From contig JAHEJA010000020.1 in NCBI GenBank assembly GCA_024639125.1, positions 1 to 38,339 of the forward strand: 38,339 nucleotides of DNA, read 5' to 3'. Shown here in pieces: positions 1-7,087 of this stretch (its first letter is position 1; each line of letters opens with the position of its first letter). This DNA is from Paracoccaceae bacterium (GTDB lineage: Bacteria > Pseudomonadota > Alphaproteobacteria > Rhodobacterales > Rhodobacteraceae). The notes beneath the pieces were generated by a model, which saw only the letters and a list, made by a program, of their open reading frames with translations, made no database searches and was not told the DNA's origin. Position numbers and translations under genes: made by a program.

Positions 1-507
1 GATTGGCCGTATTTGTATGATGGGTCATTGGCCTATGAACGGGATTATTTGCGGACCTATATAGACAGCCCGAATGCAATCCTTGTGGGGGCATTTGATG
101 GGGATCGTTTGGTTGGCGCCTCAACGGGAACACCAATGCGCGATCATGCGGATGATTTTTCGGCGGCTTTCGTCAATCACGGCATGGATCTTGGGGATAT
201 CTTTTATTGCGCCGAATCTGTTTTATTGCCCGAATACCGTGGTCAGGGGCTAGGCCACAGGTTCTTTGATCTCAGAGAAAGCCATGCCCGGGCATTGGGA
301 TTTTCCCATAGTGCCTTTTGTGCTGTGCAGCGTCCCAACGATCATCCGCACAAACCCCCAGAGTATCGCCCTTTGGATGCGTTTTGGCGGGGGCGGGGGT
401 ATCGCCCGCTGCCCGATGTGATCGCGCGTTTTTCATGGAAAGACGTGGATCAAACGGACAGCAGTCTCAAGCCATTGATGTTTTGGATAAAACCGTTAGC
501 GGCTTAG
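1..507 (+). CDS. GNAT family N-acetyltransferase (5' truncated by window edge)
   Basis: The frame is open from base 1, and the first codons read D-W-P-Y-L-Y-D-G, so the true start lies upstream of the window. The TTG at 13 is only an internal codon. About 168 residues remain. The acetyl-CoA binding motif of the GNAT fold is visible as LPEYRGQGLGHRFFD near residues 78-92, followed by a helix starting RESHARALG. The late part (YRPLPDVIARFSWKDVD, then PLMFWIKPL) resembles the C-terminal strands of small GNAT proteins common in Rhodobacterales. The acceptor substrate cannot be told. The TAG stop shares four bases (504-507) with the stop of the convergent PLP-enzyme gene. Confidence 0.85.
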   Translation, partial: DWPYLYDGSLAYERDYLRTYIDSPNAILVGAFDGDRLVGASTGTPMRDHADDFSAAFVNHGMDLGDIFYCAESVLLPEYRGQGLGHRFFDLRESHARALGFSHSAFCAVQRPNDHPHKPPEYRPLDAFWRGRGYRPLPDVIARFSWKDVDQTDSSLKPLMFWIKPLAA

Positions 508-1760
508 CTGTCGGCTATTTTGGCAAGGGCAGACAGCAAGCTGCGGACTTCGTTGATTGAATTATAGTGGCATAGTGAAATCCGAATGCAATCGCTCCAA
601 CCCAAAGGTGTTAGGATATTGCCGGAATAATGATCCGCTTTGCGCGTATGGGTGCGAATGCCCATGTCATTCAGCGCAGTGACAACCTCGGAAGAGGGGC
701 GCCCACTCAGCCGCAAAGACACCAAACCTTCGCGGCGTGGATTGTCTAAGCCGCCGATAATTTCAATGCCGTCAATTTCGCTAACGCCCTTTAGGTTGTC
801 CGTTCCATAAAGAATGGCATTCGTTAGGCTTTGTTCGTGATCATGGATCGCTTTGGCGGCGGCTTCGATTTTTGCGCGGCGGTCTGTTTCGGTGCTGACT
901 TGTTCCCCAAGCCATTCCATGTACCCCACAACATCGCTGATGGTTGCATAGGCGCCGGTGTCCCGTGTGCCAAATTCCCATGCCAATTCTGGTCCATCAA
1001 TCAACCGCTCATGCGGCATTGCCGCCAAACGATCAGACACCCAAGCAAAGCCATACCCATGGCGCGAAAACATTTTATAGGGCGATACGGCATAGCCATC
1101 GATCCCGTAGCTTTGAATATCAATATGACCATGGGCGGCGTGTTGAATGCCATCCACAATGATCACACAATCGGGGGCAACGGCACGAATAGCCTTGGCT
1201 ATTGCCGAAATATCCGCTGACATGCCCGTCACGGGCGAGGTGTGCAAAATTGTAGCAACGCGGGTATCTGGGCGCACTGATGCAGCATAAGCCAAAGCAT
1301 CGACCGTTCCAGTGGTGTCATTATGCGCAACAGAGATATAGTCCAACCCTGCATGCTGCGCCCAATGTTGTGCAGCCGAGCGCGACGCGGGATGTTCAAA
1401 GCTTGATCCAATAACGGATCCGGTTTTTGGGCTGGCCATGACTGCGCTTCGGATCAAGCGGAACAATAATTCTGTGCCCGACTCGCCGACGAAAAATTGA
1501 CCTGTTGGCGCATTGAATAAAATCGCCGCATCTGCTTTGGCCTTGTTGATAATCGACACCAAAGCATGGCTTGCCACGTTGTCGCGCCCTTGGTTGTCTG
1601 GAATGGCGGCAAATTTGGCCGATGTGTCCACAACGGATTTCAAGGTCAACGCGCCGCCTGCGTTTTCAAAAAAGATACGCTCGCCCTGAAAGGGGCAGGC
1701 ATCCACATGCGCAAAGCGATCTCGGATCGCGGACATTAGACCAGGTGTGTTATCGAACAT
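504..1760 (-). CDS. Class-V aminotransferase-fold PLP enzyme, cysteine-desulfurase-like
   Basis: The 418-residue protein has the aminotransferase class V fold used by SufS/NifS and relatives. The PLP lysine is in SPYKMFSRHGYG (Lys229), preceded by the cofactor-binding aspartate region IIVDGIQHAAHG. The first conserved block, IFFENAGGALT, corresponds to the 'YLDNAA' block of the family. I see no cysteine in the loop where a desulfurase carries its catalytic Cys (around RTHTRKADHYSGN), so sulfur transfer is doubtful. It resembles the VC1184-type 'cysteine desulfurase family' subgroup of unknown substrate. An ATG at 1766 is also possible, but the AAAGG upstream is better spaced (8 bases) for the ATG at 1760. 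It is divergent from the leucine-degradation genes and overlaps the GNAT stop. Confidence 0.85.
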   Translation of the reverse strand: MFDNTPGLMSAIRDRFAHVDACPFQGERIFFENAGGALTLKSVVDTSAKFAAIPDNQGRDNVASHALVSIINKAKADAAILFNAPTGQFFVGESGTELLFRLIRSAVMASPKTGSVIGSSFEHPASRSAAQHWAQHAGLDYISVAHNDTTGTVDALAYAASVRPDTRVATILHTSPVTGMSADISAIAKAIRAVAPDCVIIVDGIQHAAHGHIDIQSYGIDGYAVSPYKMFSRHGYGFAWVSDRLAAMPHERLIDGPELAWEFGTRDTGAYATISDVVGYMEWLGEQVSTETDRRAKIEAAAKAIHDHEQSLTNAILYGTDNLKGVSEIDGIEIIGGLDNPRREGLVSLRLSGRPSSEVVTALNDMGIRTHTRKADHYSGNILTPLGWSDCIRISLCHYNSINEVRSLLSALAKIADS

Positions 1761-1849
1761 TTTCATCGCCTTTTGTTGAGTGTGAAATCATTGGCCTGAA
1801 ATTTAGCGCTCGGCAATGAGATTTTTCAAAATGCCACGACGTTACATTT

Positions 1850-1859
1850 GCCCTAGGGC
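1850..1859. promoter_or_regulatory. 10-bp palindrome in divergent promoter region
   Basis: GCCCTAGGGC is a perfect 10-base palindrome in the 137-base gap between the divergent PLP-enzyme gene and the HMG-CoA lyase gene. It lies 38 bases before the lyase ATG. A strong ribosome binding site (AGAGGGG, 1885-1895 region) follows. It could be an operator for either gene, but no regulator can be named and a 10-mer palindrome can occur by chance. Confidence 0.25.
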
Positions 1860-1897
1860 GGGTGCTTGGGGTTATGTAAGCAAAAAGAGGGGATAAA

Positions 1898-2758
1898 ATG
1901 AACCAGCAGGTCACAATCTTTGAAATGGGTCCTCGGGATGGATTGCAAAATGAAAAGATGCAGATTGCCACTGCGGACAAAGTGTCGTTGGTCAATCAAC
2001 TTTCGGATTGTGGGTTTCGTAAGATCGAAGTGACCAGTTTCGTGAGCCCCAAGTGGGTGCCGCAAATGGCAGATGCCGCCGAGGTCATGGCGCAGATTGA
2101 TCGCAAACCAGATATTTCCTACGCCGCTTTAACACCGAACCAAAAAGGCTTGGACGCCGCATTAAGTGCTTGTGCAAGCGAAGTGGCCATTTTTGGGTCA
2201 GCCTCCGAAGGGTTTTCGCAGGCCAATATCAATTGCTCGATCCAAGAGAGCCTAACAAGATTTGAACCTGTGCTACAAGCAGCGAAAGCCGCCGGTATTC
2301 CGGTGCGTGGGTATGTGTCATGTGTGATTTCCTGTCCCTATGACGGTGCTGTGTCCCCTCGGGCGGTGGCTGACGTTGCCGCTAAGCTCTTCGATATGGG
2401 GTGTTATGAAATTAGCTTGGGCGATACAATTGGGGCAGGTACGCCCGACACAATTAAAGCGATGCTCAGCGCCGTCATAGGGCGTGTGCCTGTGGATCAT
2501 ATTGCCGGGCATTTTCATGATACAAATGGCCGTGCATTGGATAATATCCGCGCGTCGTTAGATATGGGCGTGCGGGTTTTTGATGCCGCCGTTGGTGGGC
2601 TAGGGGGATGCCCCTATGCCCCAGGCGCCAAAGGAAACGTCGCAACCGAAGCGGTGGTCTCTATGTTAGATGATTTGGGGTTTGAAACAGGAATAAATGC
2701 GACAGCACTTGCCCAAGTCGCAGAATTTGCAAAAGGATTGCGTTCACATGAGCTATGA
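1898..2758 (+). CDS. liuE: Hydroxymethylglutaryl-CoA lyase
   Basis: This enzyme cleaves 3-hydroxy-3-methylglutaryl-CoA to acetyl-CoA and acetoacetate, the last step of leucine catabolism. The 286-residue length is normal. The sequence shows the N-terminal RDGLQ motif (residues 13-17), SFVSPKWVPQMADA, the metal-binding HFHDTNG with His205 and His207, and the family signature VGGLGGCPYAPGAKGN with catalytic Cys238. The start is an ATG behind a purine-rich Shine-Dalgarno (AGAGGGGATAAA). It overlaps the next gene, a hydratase of the same pathway, by 11 bases, so the two are translationally coupled. The other leucine genes (isovaleryl-CoA dehydrogenase, methylcrotonyl-CoA carboxylase) are not in this window. 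Confidence 0.95.
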   Translation: MNQQVTIFEMGPRDGLQNEKMQIATADKVSLVNQLSDCGFRKIEVTSFVSPKWVPQMADAAEVMAQIDRKPDISYAALTPNQKGLDAALSACASEVAIFGSASEGFSQANINCSIQESLTRFEPVLQAAKAAGIPVRGYVSCVISCPYDGAVSPRAVADVAAKLFDMGCYEISLGDTIGAGTPDTIKAMLSAVIGRVPVDHIAGHFHDTNGRALDNIRASLDMGVRVFDAAVGGLGGCPYAPGAKGNVATEAVVSMLDDLGFETGINATALAQVAEFAKGLRSHEL

Positions 2759-3542
2759 AACCCTTGATGTTCGTGTCGATGAACGCGGTGTCGTAAATTT
2801 GATTTTGGCGCGACCAGACAAGAAAAATGCCTTGAATGCGCATATGATTGCGGACCTTACGGATTTCGCTGGTACGGTTGGAAACGATCCGCGCACGCGG
2901 GTTGTTGTGCTATCTGCTGCTGGGGATGTGTTTTGTGCCGGTGGGGATCTGGTCTGGATGCGTGACCAAATCAACGCGGACCGTCCCACGCGCATGAAAG
3001 AAGCGCGCAAACTTGCCGATATGTTGCGGGCATTGAATGAAATGAATGCGCCATTGATTGGGAAAATTCACGGGGGTGCCTTTGGAGGCGGCGTTGGTAT
3101 CGCGTCGATCTGTGATGTTGTCATTGCAAGTGATCGCGCCAAGTTCGCGTTGACGGAAACGCGGCTTGGTTTGATTCCGGCGACGATTAGCCCCTATGTG
3201 ATTGCACGCATGGGCGAAGGTAACGCGCGACGCGTCTTTATGTCGGCTCGTGTGTTTGATGCCGCGGAAGCTGCACGTTTAAATTTGGTTGCCGCGGTTG
3301 TTGCGCCAGACGCGCTTGATTCACGGATCGAACAAGAGGTGGCGCCCTATCTGACTGTGTCGCCCCAAGCGGTGGGGGCAAGCAAACGATTGGCGCGTGC
3401 ATTGGGGTCGCGTATCGATGATGCTGTGATTGAAGACACGATTAACCGGCTGGCTGACACGTGGGAAACAGCAGATGCAAAAGAAGGGATCGACGCGTTT
3501 TTAAACAAACGTCCCGCGCGGTGGATGGCGCCTAAGACATAA
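2748..3542 (+). CDS. liuC: Enoyl-CoA hydratase/isomerase, probable methylglutaconyl-CoA hydratase
   Basis: This 264-residue crotonase-fold protein probably hydrates 3-methylglutaconyl-CoA to HMG-CoA, the step just before the lyase encoded upstream. The assignment to that substrate rests on the neighbour. The fold is clear from PDKKNALNA, the oxyanion-hole segment GDVFCAGGDLVWM (about residues 61-73) and GKIHGGAFGGGVGI (about 105-118), followed by FALTETRLGLIPA with the Glu expected of hydratases. The start chosen is the ATG at 2748, inside the last codons of the lyase gene. The open frame extends further upstream, but that part would overlap the lyase by more than 60 bases and lacks family similarity. 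The stop overlaps a small reverse-strand ORF. Confidence 0.92.
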   Translation: MSYETLDVRVDERGVVNLILARPDKKNALNAHMIADLTDFAGTVGNDPRTRVVVLSAAGDVFCAGGDLVWMRDQINADRPTRMKEARKLADMLRALNEMNAPLIGKIHGGAFGGGVGIASICDVVIASDRAKFALTETRLGLIPATISPYVIARMGEGNARRVFMSARVFDAAEAARLNLVAAVVAPDALDSRIEQEVAPYLTVSPQAVGASKRLARALGSRIDDAVIEDTINRLADTWETADAKEGIDAFLNKRPARWMAPKT

Positions 3543-3735
3543 CCTTATGAGAGCTAAGCATATCTTGTAATTCCGTTTCAGCCTGTGCCACAAGCGACAG
3601 CTTTTCTTCGAGTTCGATTTCCGAATTGTCGGATTTATCAATCTTCGACTGCAAGTCATCTGCCATTTTTGACGTTGCCTGAAGTGCAATTTTTAGCGTG
3701 GTATGCGTAATACACATAATTCTATCCCGATACAT
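3532..3735 (-). CDS. Small hypothetical protein, predicted coiled coil
   Basis: This is a 67-residue ORF that I do not recognise. After a short basic start (MYRDRIMCITHTT) the rest is polar and strongly helical, with charged and leucine positions typical of a coiled coil (MADDLQSKIDKSD, then EIELEEKLSLVAQAETELQ). Composition and codon use look like a real small protein rather than a shadow frame. An alternative start is the ATG at residue 7, which has a purine-rich GGGATAG upstream. The stop codon overlaps the end of the convergent hydratase gene by 11 bases. Upstream lies the long non-coding region before the adhesin, so it may be transcribed divergently from that locus. Confidence 0.5.
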   Translation of the reverse strand: MYRDRIMCITHTTLKIALQATSKMADDLQSKIDKSDNSEIELEEKLSLVAQAETELQDMLSSHKVMS

Positions 3736-3930
3736 ATATACTTAATAACTAAACTGAACATATCTAATGCGTGTACGAACAGAGTTCACTTTTCAATAAG
3801 ACTCAGTTTAACGTTACCTTGGTCTGTGTCAAATAGTCTTGCATATCCAAGGGTGAAAGTAGCCTGAGGAATTCCATACTTCTGCCTGCATAGCAGGTCT
3901 CATGGAATATTGATGCGCGCAAGCTTGCCT

Positions 3931-3998
3931 ACTAGATCTAGTCAGTACACACAGGTGTGTTTCGCAGCATGACACACCAATACCGTGTATGTCTGACT
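3931..3998. repeat. Cluster of nested and alternative inverted repeats
   Basis: A 12-base perfect palindrome, ACTAGATCTAGT (3931-3942), is followed at once by a nested set. AGTCAG (3940-3945) can pair with CTGACT (3993-3998). Inside it, ACACAC (3947-3952) can pair with GTGTGT (3955-3960), or alternatively GGTGTGT (3954-3960) with ACACACC (3972-3978). The two inner pairings are mutually exclusive, which is the arrangement expected of a switchable RNA leader, but it could equally be clustered operators in DNA. It lies about 320 bases before the adhesin start. Confidence 0.45.
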
Positions 3999-4244
3999 GA
4001 ATTGTGTTAATTTCGCCGCGGTTTTTAGGGGGAAAACCAAGGTCACCTTGCCACAAACTGCTATGCGTCATCCACGCTTGGATCTGCGACAAAATCCCAA
4101 AAATCGAAATATCTAATTGAAATTGTTGGAAAATTCAAAGCTTCGACAAATTCCAACGCTAAGGTAGTGTCATGTATTTCGTCAAAAATATGTCCTAAAG
4201 AGTATATTTTTTAAAAAAATGGACTAGCGAGTTTGACGAAAACT

Positions 4245-4258
4245 GGGTAATTATACCC
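4245..4258. promoter_or_regulatory. Candidate operator palindrome before the adhesin gene
   Basis: GGGTA-ATTA-TACCC is a perfect 5+5 inverted repeat with an AT spacer. It sits 57 bases before the adhesin ATG and 6 bases after a TTGACG that could be a -35 element (4233-4238). No well-spaced -10 is evident, so the promoter itself is uncertain. Placement over a core promoter would suit a repressor or activator site. The regulator is unknown. Confidence 0.35.
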
Positions 4259-4315
4259 CTAATAATAAAAAATTTCGGTCCAACGAGGCCGTATTGAGGT
4301 AGAGTGGTATAGGTT

Positions 4316-7009
4316 ATGCAAGCGATTGATTTCGTAGTGCGCGGACGCGCGGGTACAGTTCAGCGGTCTACTGTGACCGGTGAAGCAGGCAATTCAGAAA
4401 TTTATCTAGGGTCTGACCAACAAGTGTCTTTGAACCTTAGTCAACATCAGGTCGCAAGCTATCAGCGTGCGGGTTCTGATCTTCAAATCATATTAGCCGA
4501 TGGTCGCACGATCACTCTGGTTGATTACTTTGGCGACGCTGGCAACAGACTATTCATCAGTGCCGACGGAGCTATCAACGAAGTGACCCTTGTTGATGGT
4601 GGCAACGGTGTTTTGTTTGCGGATTATGGCGCAGGGGAAACATGGGGCAAATGGAGTCCTTCTCAGGATTTGGTGTTCTACGAAGAAGCCAACCCGATTG
4701 GTATCGCCCAAGCGCCTGTCGCAGCGACCTATGGCGAAGAAACCGTTTCTATGTTGGGGGCTGGTATGTTGTTGGCTCCGAGCCTTCTTGGAACAGGTGT
4801 CGCAACAGCGGGTGCCGTTATCGGTGGTGCAGCCTTGATTGGCGCAGTTGCAGGTGGCGGCGGTAACGGTGAAGGTGGCGGTGGTGCAGCCGTGGTTGCC
4901 CCAGCCAAAGTTCCCCCGACTGTCGTGGACAAAGATGTGACATTGGGTGGTGATAACCTTCAAGTCGAACAAGAAGTGGTAACCATCACTGGAACAGGCG
5001 AACCTGGCGCAAACGTCGAAGTCGAGATTGATGGAAATAAAGAAACCACAACAGTTGATCCTGATGGCAACTGGACTGTTGATTTCAAAGACGAGACGTT
5101 CCCAACAGATGGCAATCATGGCGTTGTGGTGACTGTAACGGATCCAGATGGCGAGAAAACTGTTCTGCCTGGTCCGGATGTTGTCATCGACACGACACCA
5201 CCAACGATCACAGTCACCGAAGGCACAGAATCGGTGAACGATATGTTCAATGCGGCAAGCCATGGAAATGGTGTCACTATTTCCGGATCTGGCGAGCCGG
5301 GTGCAACGGTTGCAGTCACTGTTGAAGGTATCACACACACAACAACGGTATCCCCAGAGGGGAATTGGAGTGTTGATTATACAACGTCTGAAATTGGCGG
5401 TGGCGAATACTCGACAACGGCGACAATCGTCACCACAGACGGGTTTGGCAACTCTAGCGCGCCGTACACCGAAACCGTTATTATCGACACTGTCACAACA
5501 GCTGGTATCGATGGCGGATTGTCCCAAGGCGACAATGTGGTCAACAACAGCGAAGCAACAAGCGCAGGCGGCGTTGCTGTGACAGGCACCGCAGAGCCGG
5601 GTGCAAGCCTTGTGGTTTCTGTTGGTGGGCAAAACTATTCAACCACTGCAAAACCAGATGGCACATGGTCGATCACGATCCCACAAGGGAACCTTGCAGG
5701 CGGCACATATGACATTCCTATGACTGTGACATCGACTGATGGTGCTGGAAACACAGCCACAGCTACGGGATCATTGCATGTGGATACAGAAGGTTCTGTT
5801 GCGGTTGTGACAGACAAAGTCGGTGTTGATGGAACGCTGAACGATGTGGAACGCGATGCGACGACCTTCCAATTGACCGGTACAACAGAACCCGGATCAA
5901 CTGTTATGGTGACTGTCGGCGGTGTTACCGTTCAAGCCGTCGTCGCCACGGATGGAACATGGACAGCAACAGTTCCAACAGCAGCTTTGCCAAGCATCGA
6001 AAACATGGAAACAGACATTCCCGTGATTGCAACTGCCACGGATGCTTATGGCAACGTGTCCCAGTCTTCTGGTCTAATTGACGTTGATACATATGTGAAC
6101 CAATTGTCAGGCAACGATATGGTCGCTGGTGCGGATCATGTGGCGAATTCATCAGAGCTTGCCAATGGTTTGGTTCTGGGTGGGCAAGTCGAAGCTGGCT
6201 CTAAGGTGAACGTTTTCTTCAATGGCGAATCCTACGCGGCAACAGTTGCAACAGACGGCAGTTGGACAGTTACAATTCCGACATCAGATTTCCCGAGCGA
6301 CGAATTTACCGCAAACTACACGGTTCAAGCGATTGACGAAGCCGGCAACCAACGCCAGGTCAACAACTCTGTTGTGATTGATATGTTGGCCCCAGAAGGT
6401 CCAACCATCTTTGAAGAGGGTACACGTATCCTGGAAAATTCAAATGGCGAAGATGGCACAATCCTGACGCGTTTGTTTGTGCGCGATACTGGTGACGAAG
6501 TTGATCTGGTTTCGATCGATGCAGATGGTACGGTCTATGAGCCGGTCCAAATGGATGTATCAATCGACGCGGGGTTCTCGGCCTCTGGTCAAGATGAAAT
6601 CGAAATCCGTATCGGCAGCTCTGAGCGCATACTTGATGGGTCAATGTTGGTTGTGAATGCAGAGGACACTTCTGGAAATACCTCTGGTACCTTATTGGCA
6701 TGGGATCAATCTGCAAGCCTTGAAATTGACATGGATGCCGTGAATGCTGCCAATTTGAATATCGAAAAAATCGATCTTCGCTTGGCAAAAGAAGCTGACA
6801 TTACGTTGACAGAAGAACAGGTTCTGGATCTGTCTGATACCCAAAATAGCGTCACCATTTTCGGCGGTTCAGACGATAGTGTGACAATTCTGGGAGCTCA
6901 AAAAGTCGGGAATACGACTGATTCAGACGGGAACAATTTTGATGTCTATAGCATGGGCAATGAAGCCGTTCTTTATATTGACGAACATATCGACAACGTA
7001 ACAATTTAA
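4316..7009 (+). CDS. Secreted Ig-like-repeat adhesin (BapA-type), type I secretion cargo
   Basis: This 897-residue protein is the probable cargo of the secretion system encoded right behind it. Residues 1-125 match the N-terminal prefix domain of BapA/LapF-type adhesins (start MQAIDFVVRGRAG; GRTITLVDYF; FYEE). Residues 145-195 form a hydrophobic, then Gly/Ala-rich linker. Five bacterial Ig-like repeats of about 95-100 residues follow (roughly 203-293, 294-393, 394-490, 491-592, 593-690), each with the motif G(T/S)xEPGAxVxVxVxG and DGxWxVxxP. A divergent region (691-800) leads to a C-terminal module (805-897; ITLTEEQVLDLSD, VTIFGGSDDSVTILG) found near the C-terminus of large adhesins. There is no Sec signal, no RTX GGxGxD repeat and no sortase motif. 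It is far shorter than typical giant adhesins. The ribosome binding site is weak (TATAGGTT). Confidence 0.85.
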   Translation: MQAIDFVVRGRAGTVQRSTVTGEAGNSEIYLGSDQQVSLNLSQHQVASYQRAGSDLQIILADGRTITLVDYFGDAGNRLFISADGAINEVTLVDGGNGVLFADYGAGETWGKWSPSQDLVFYEEANPIGIAQAPVAATYGEETVSMLGAGMLLAPSLLGTGVATAGAVIGGAALIGAVAGGGGNGEGGGGAAVVAPAKVPPTVVDKDVTLGGDNLQVEQEVVTITGTGEPGANVEVEIDGNKETTTVDPDGNWTVDFKDETFPTDGNHGVVVTVTDPDGEKTVLPGPDVVIDTTPPTITVTEGTESVNDMFNAASHGNGVTISGSGEPGATVAVTVEGITHTTTVSPEGNWSVDYTTSEIGGGEYSTTATIVTTDGFGNSSAPYTETVIIDTVTTAGIDGGLSQGDNVVNNSEATSAGGVAVTGTAEPGASLVVSVGGQNYSTTAKPDGTWSITIPQGNLAGGTYDIPMTVTSTDGAGNTATATGSLHVDTEGSVAVVTDKVGVDGTLNDVERDATTFQLTGTTEPGSTVMVTVGGVTVQAVVATDGTWTATVPTAALPSIENMETDIPVIATATDAYGNVSQSSGLIDVDTYVNQLSGNDMVAGADHVANSSELANGLVLGGQVEAGSKVNVFFNGESYAATVATDGSWTVTIPTSDFPSDEFTANYTVQAIDEAGNQRQVNNSVVIDMLAPEGPTIFEEGTRILENSNGEDGTILTRLFVRDTGDEVDLVSIDADGTVYEPVQMDVSIDAGFSASGQDEIEIRIGSSERILDGSMLVVNAEDTSGNTSGTLLAWDQSASLEIDMDAVNAANLNIEKIDLRLAKEADITLTEEQVLDLSDTQNSVTIFGGSDDSVTILGAQKVGNTTDSDGNNFDVYSMGNEAVLYIDEHIDNVTI

Positions 7010-7016
7010 TAGTTTA

Positions 7017-7048
7017 GAAGGCGGTCTTTCAGGCAAGAGATCGCCTTC
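7017..7048 (+). other. Intercistronic stem-loop between adhesin and TolC-like gene
   Basis: GAAGGCGGTCTTT (7017-7029) pairs with AAGAGATCGCCTTC (7035-7048) through 13 base pairs, two of them G-U, closing a 6-base loop. It begins 8 bases after the adhesin stop. There is no U-tract behind it, so it is not a standard terminator. It fits an mRNA processing or stabilising hairpin, or an attenuator, that would give more adhesin than export machinery. Confidence 0.6.
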
Positions 7049-7087
7049 CAATAAAACCTGACAAAAACCGGCAAACGGAAGCAGGAC

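Larger units (their letters stand above)
3736..4315. other. 580-bp AT-rich intergenic region rich in inverted repeats
   Basis: This is the only gene-free stretch above 300 bases. I find no convincing gene. A reverse-strand frame (3829-4092) has atypical, Cys/Trp/His-rich composition and no recognisable motif. The region carries several inverted repeats: a perfect palindrome and a nested stem cluster at 3931-3998, CAAGGT-C-ACCTTG at 4038-4050, and GGGTA-ATTA-TACCC at 4245-4258. The last 200 bases are AT-rich with A and T tracts (4207-4218, 4266-4274). It must contain the promoter of the downstream adhesin/secretion operon and probably that of the small reverse ORF. An untranslated leader or small RNA is possible. 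Confidence 0.6.

Noticed and set aside
3736-3830. CtrA binding site (TTAA-N7-TTAA) before the adhesin locus
   Set aside because: TTAA occurs singly here, but no pair with the required spacing is present.
3931-3950. LuxR-type quorum-sensing box
   Set aside because: The palindrome ACTAGATCTAGT lacks the CTG-N10-CAG core of lux boxes, and no luxI/luxR genes are in the window.
3829-4092. 87-codon reverse ORF in the non-coding region
   Set aside because: Unusual Cys/Trp/His content, no family similarity that I recognise, no ribosome binding site, and it crosses the inverted-repeat cluster. More likely chance.
4550-5632. Long reverse-strand ORF (360 codons) opposite the adhesin gene
   Set aside because: It is a shadow of the adhesin's biased codons. 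Composition is implausible (rich in Cys, Arg, His and Asn), it has no motif and no ribosome binding site, and the forward frame has clear Ig repeats.
4916-6390. Repeat region as a possible CRISPR or DNA tandem repeat array
   Set aside because: The repeats are diverged Ig-like domains at protein level, about 300 bases each, inside one reading frame. There are no short identical DNA repeats with spacers.
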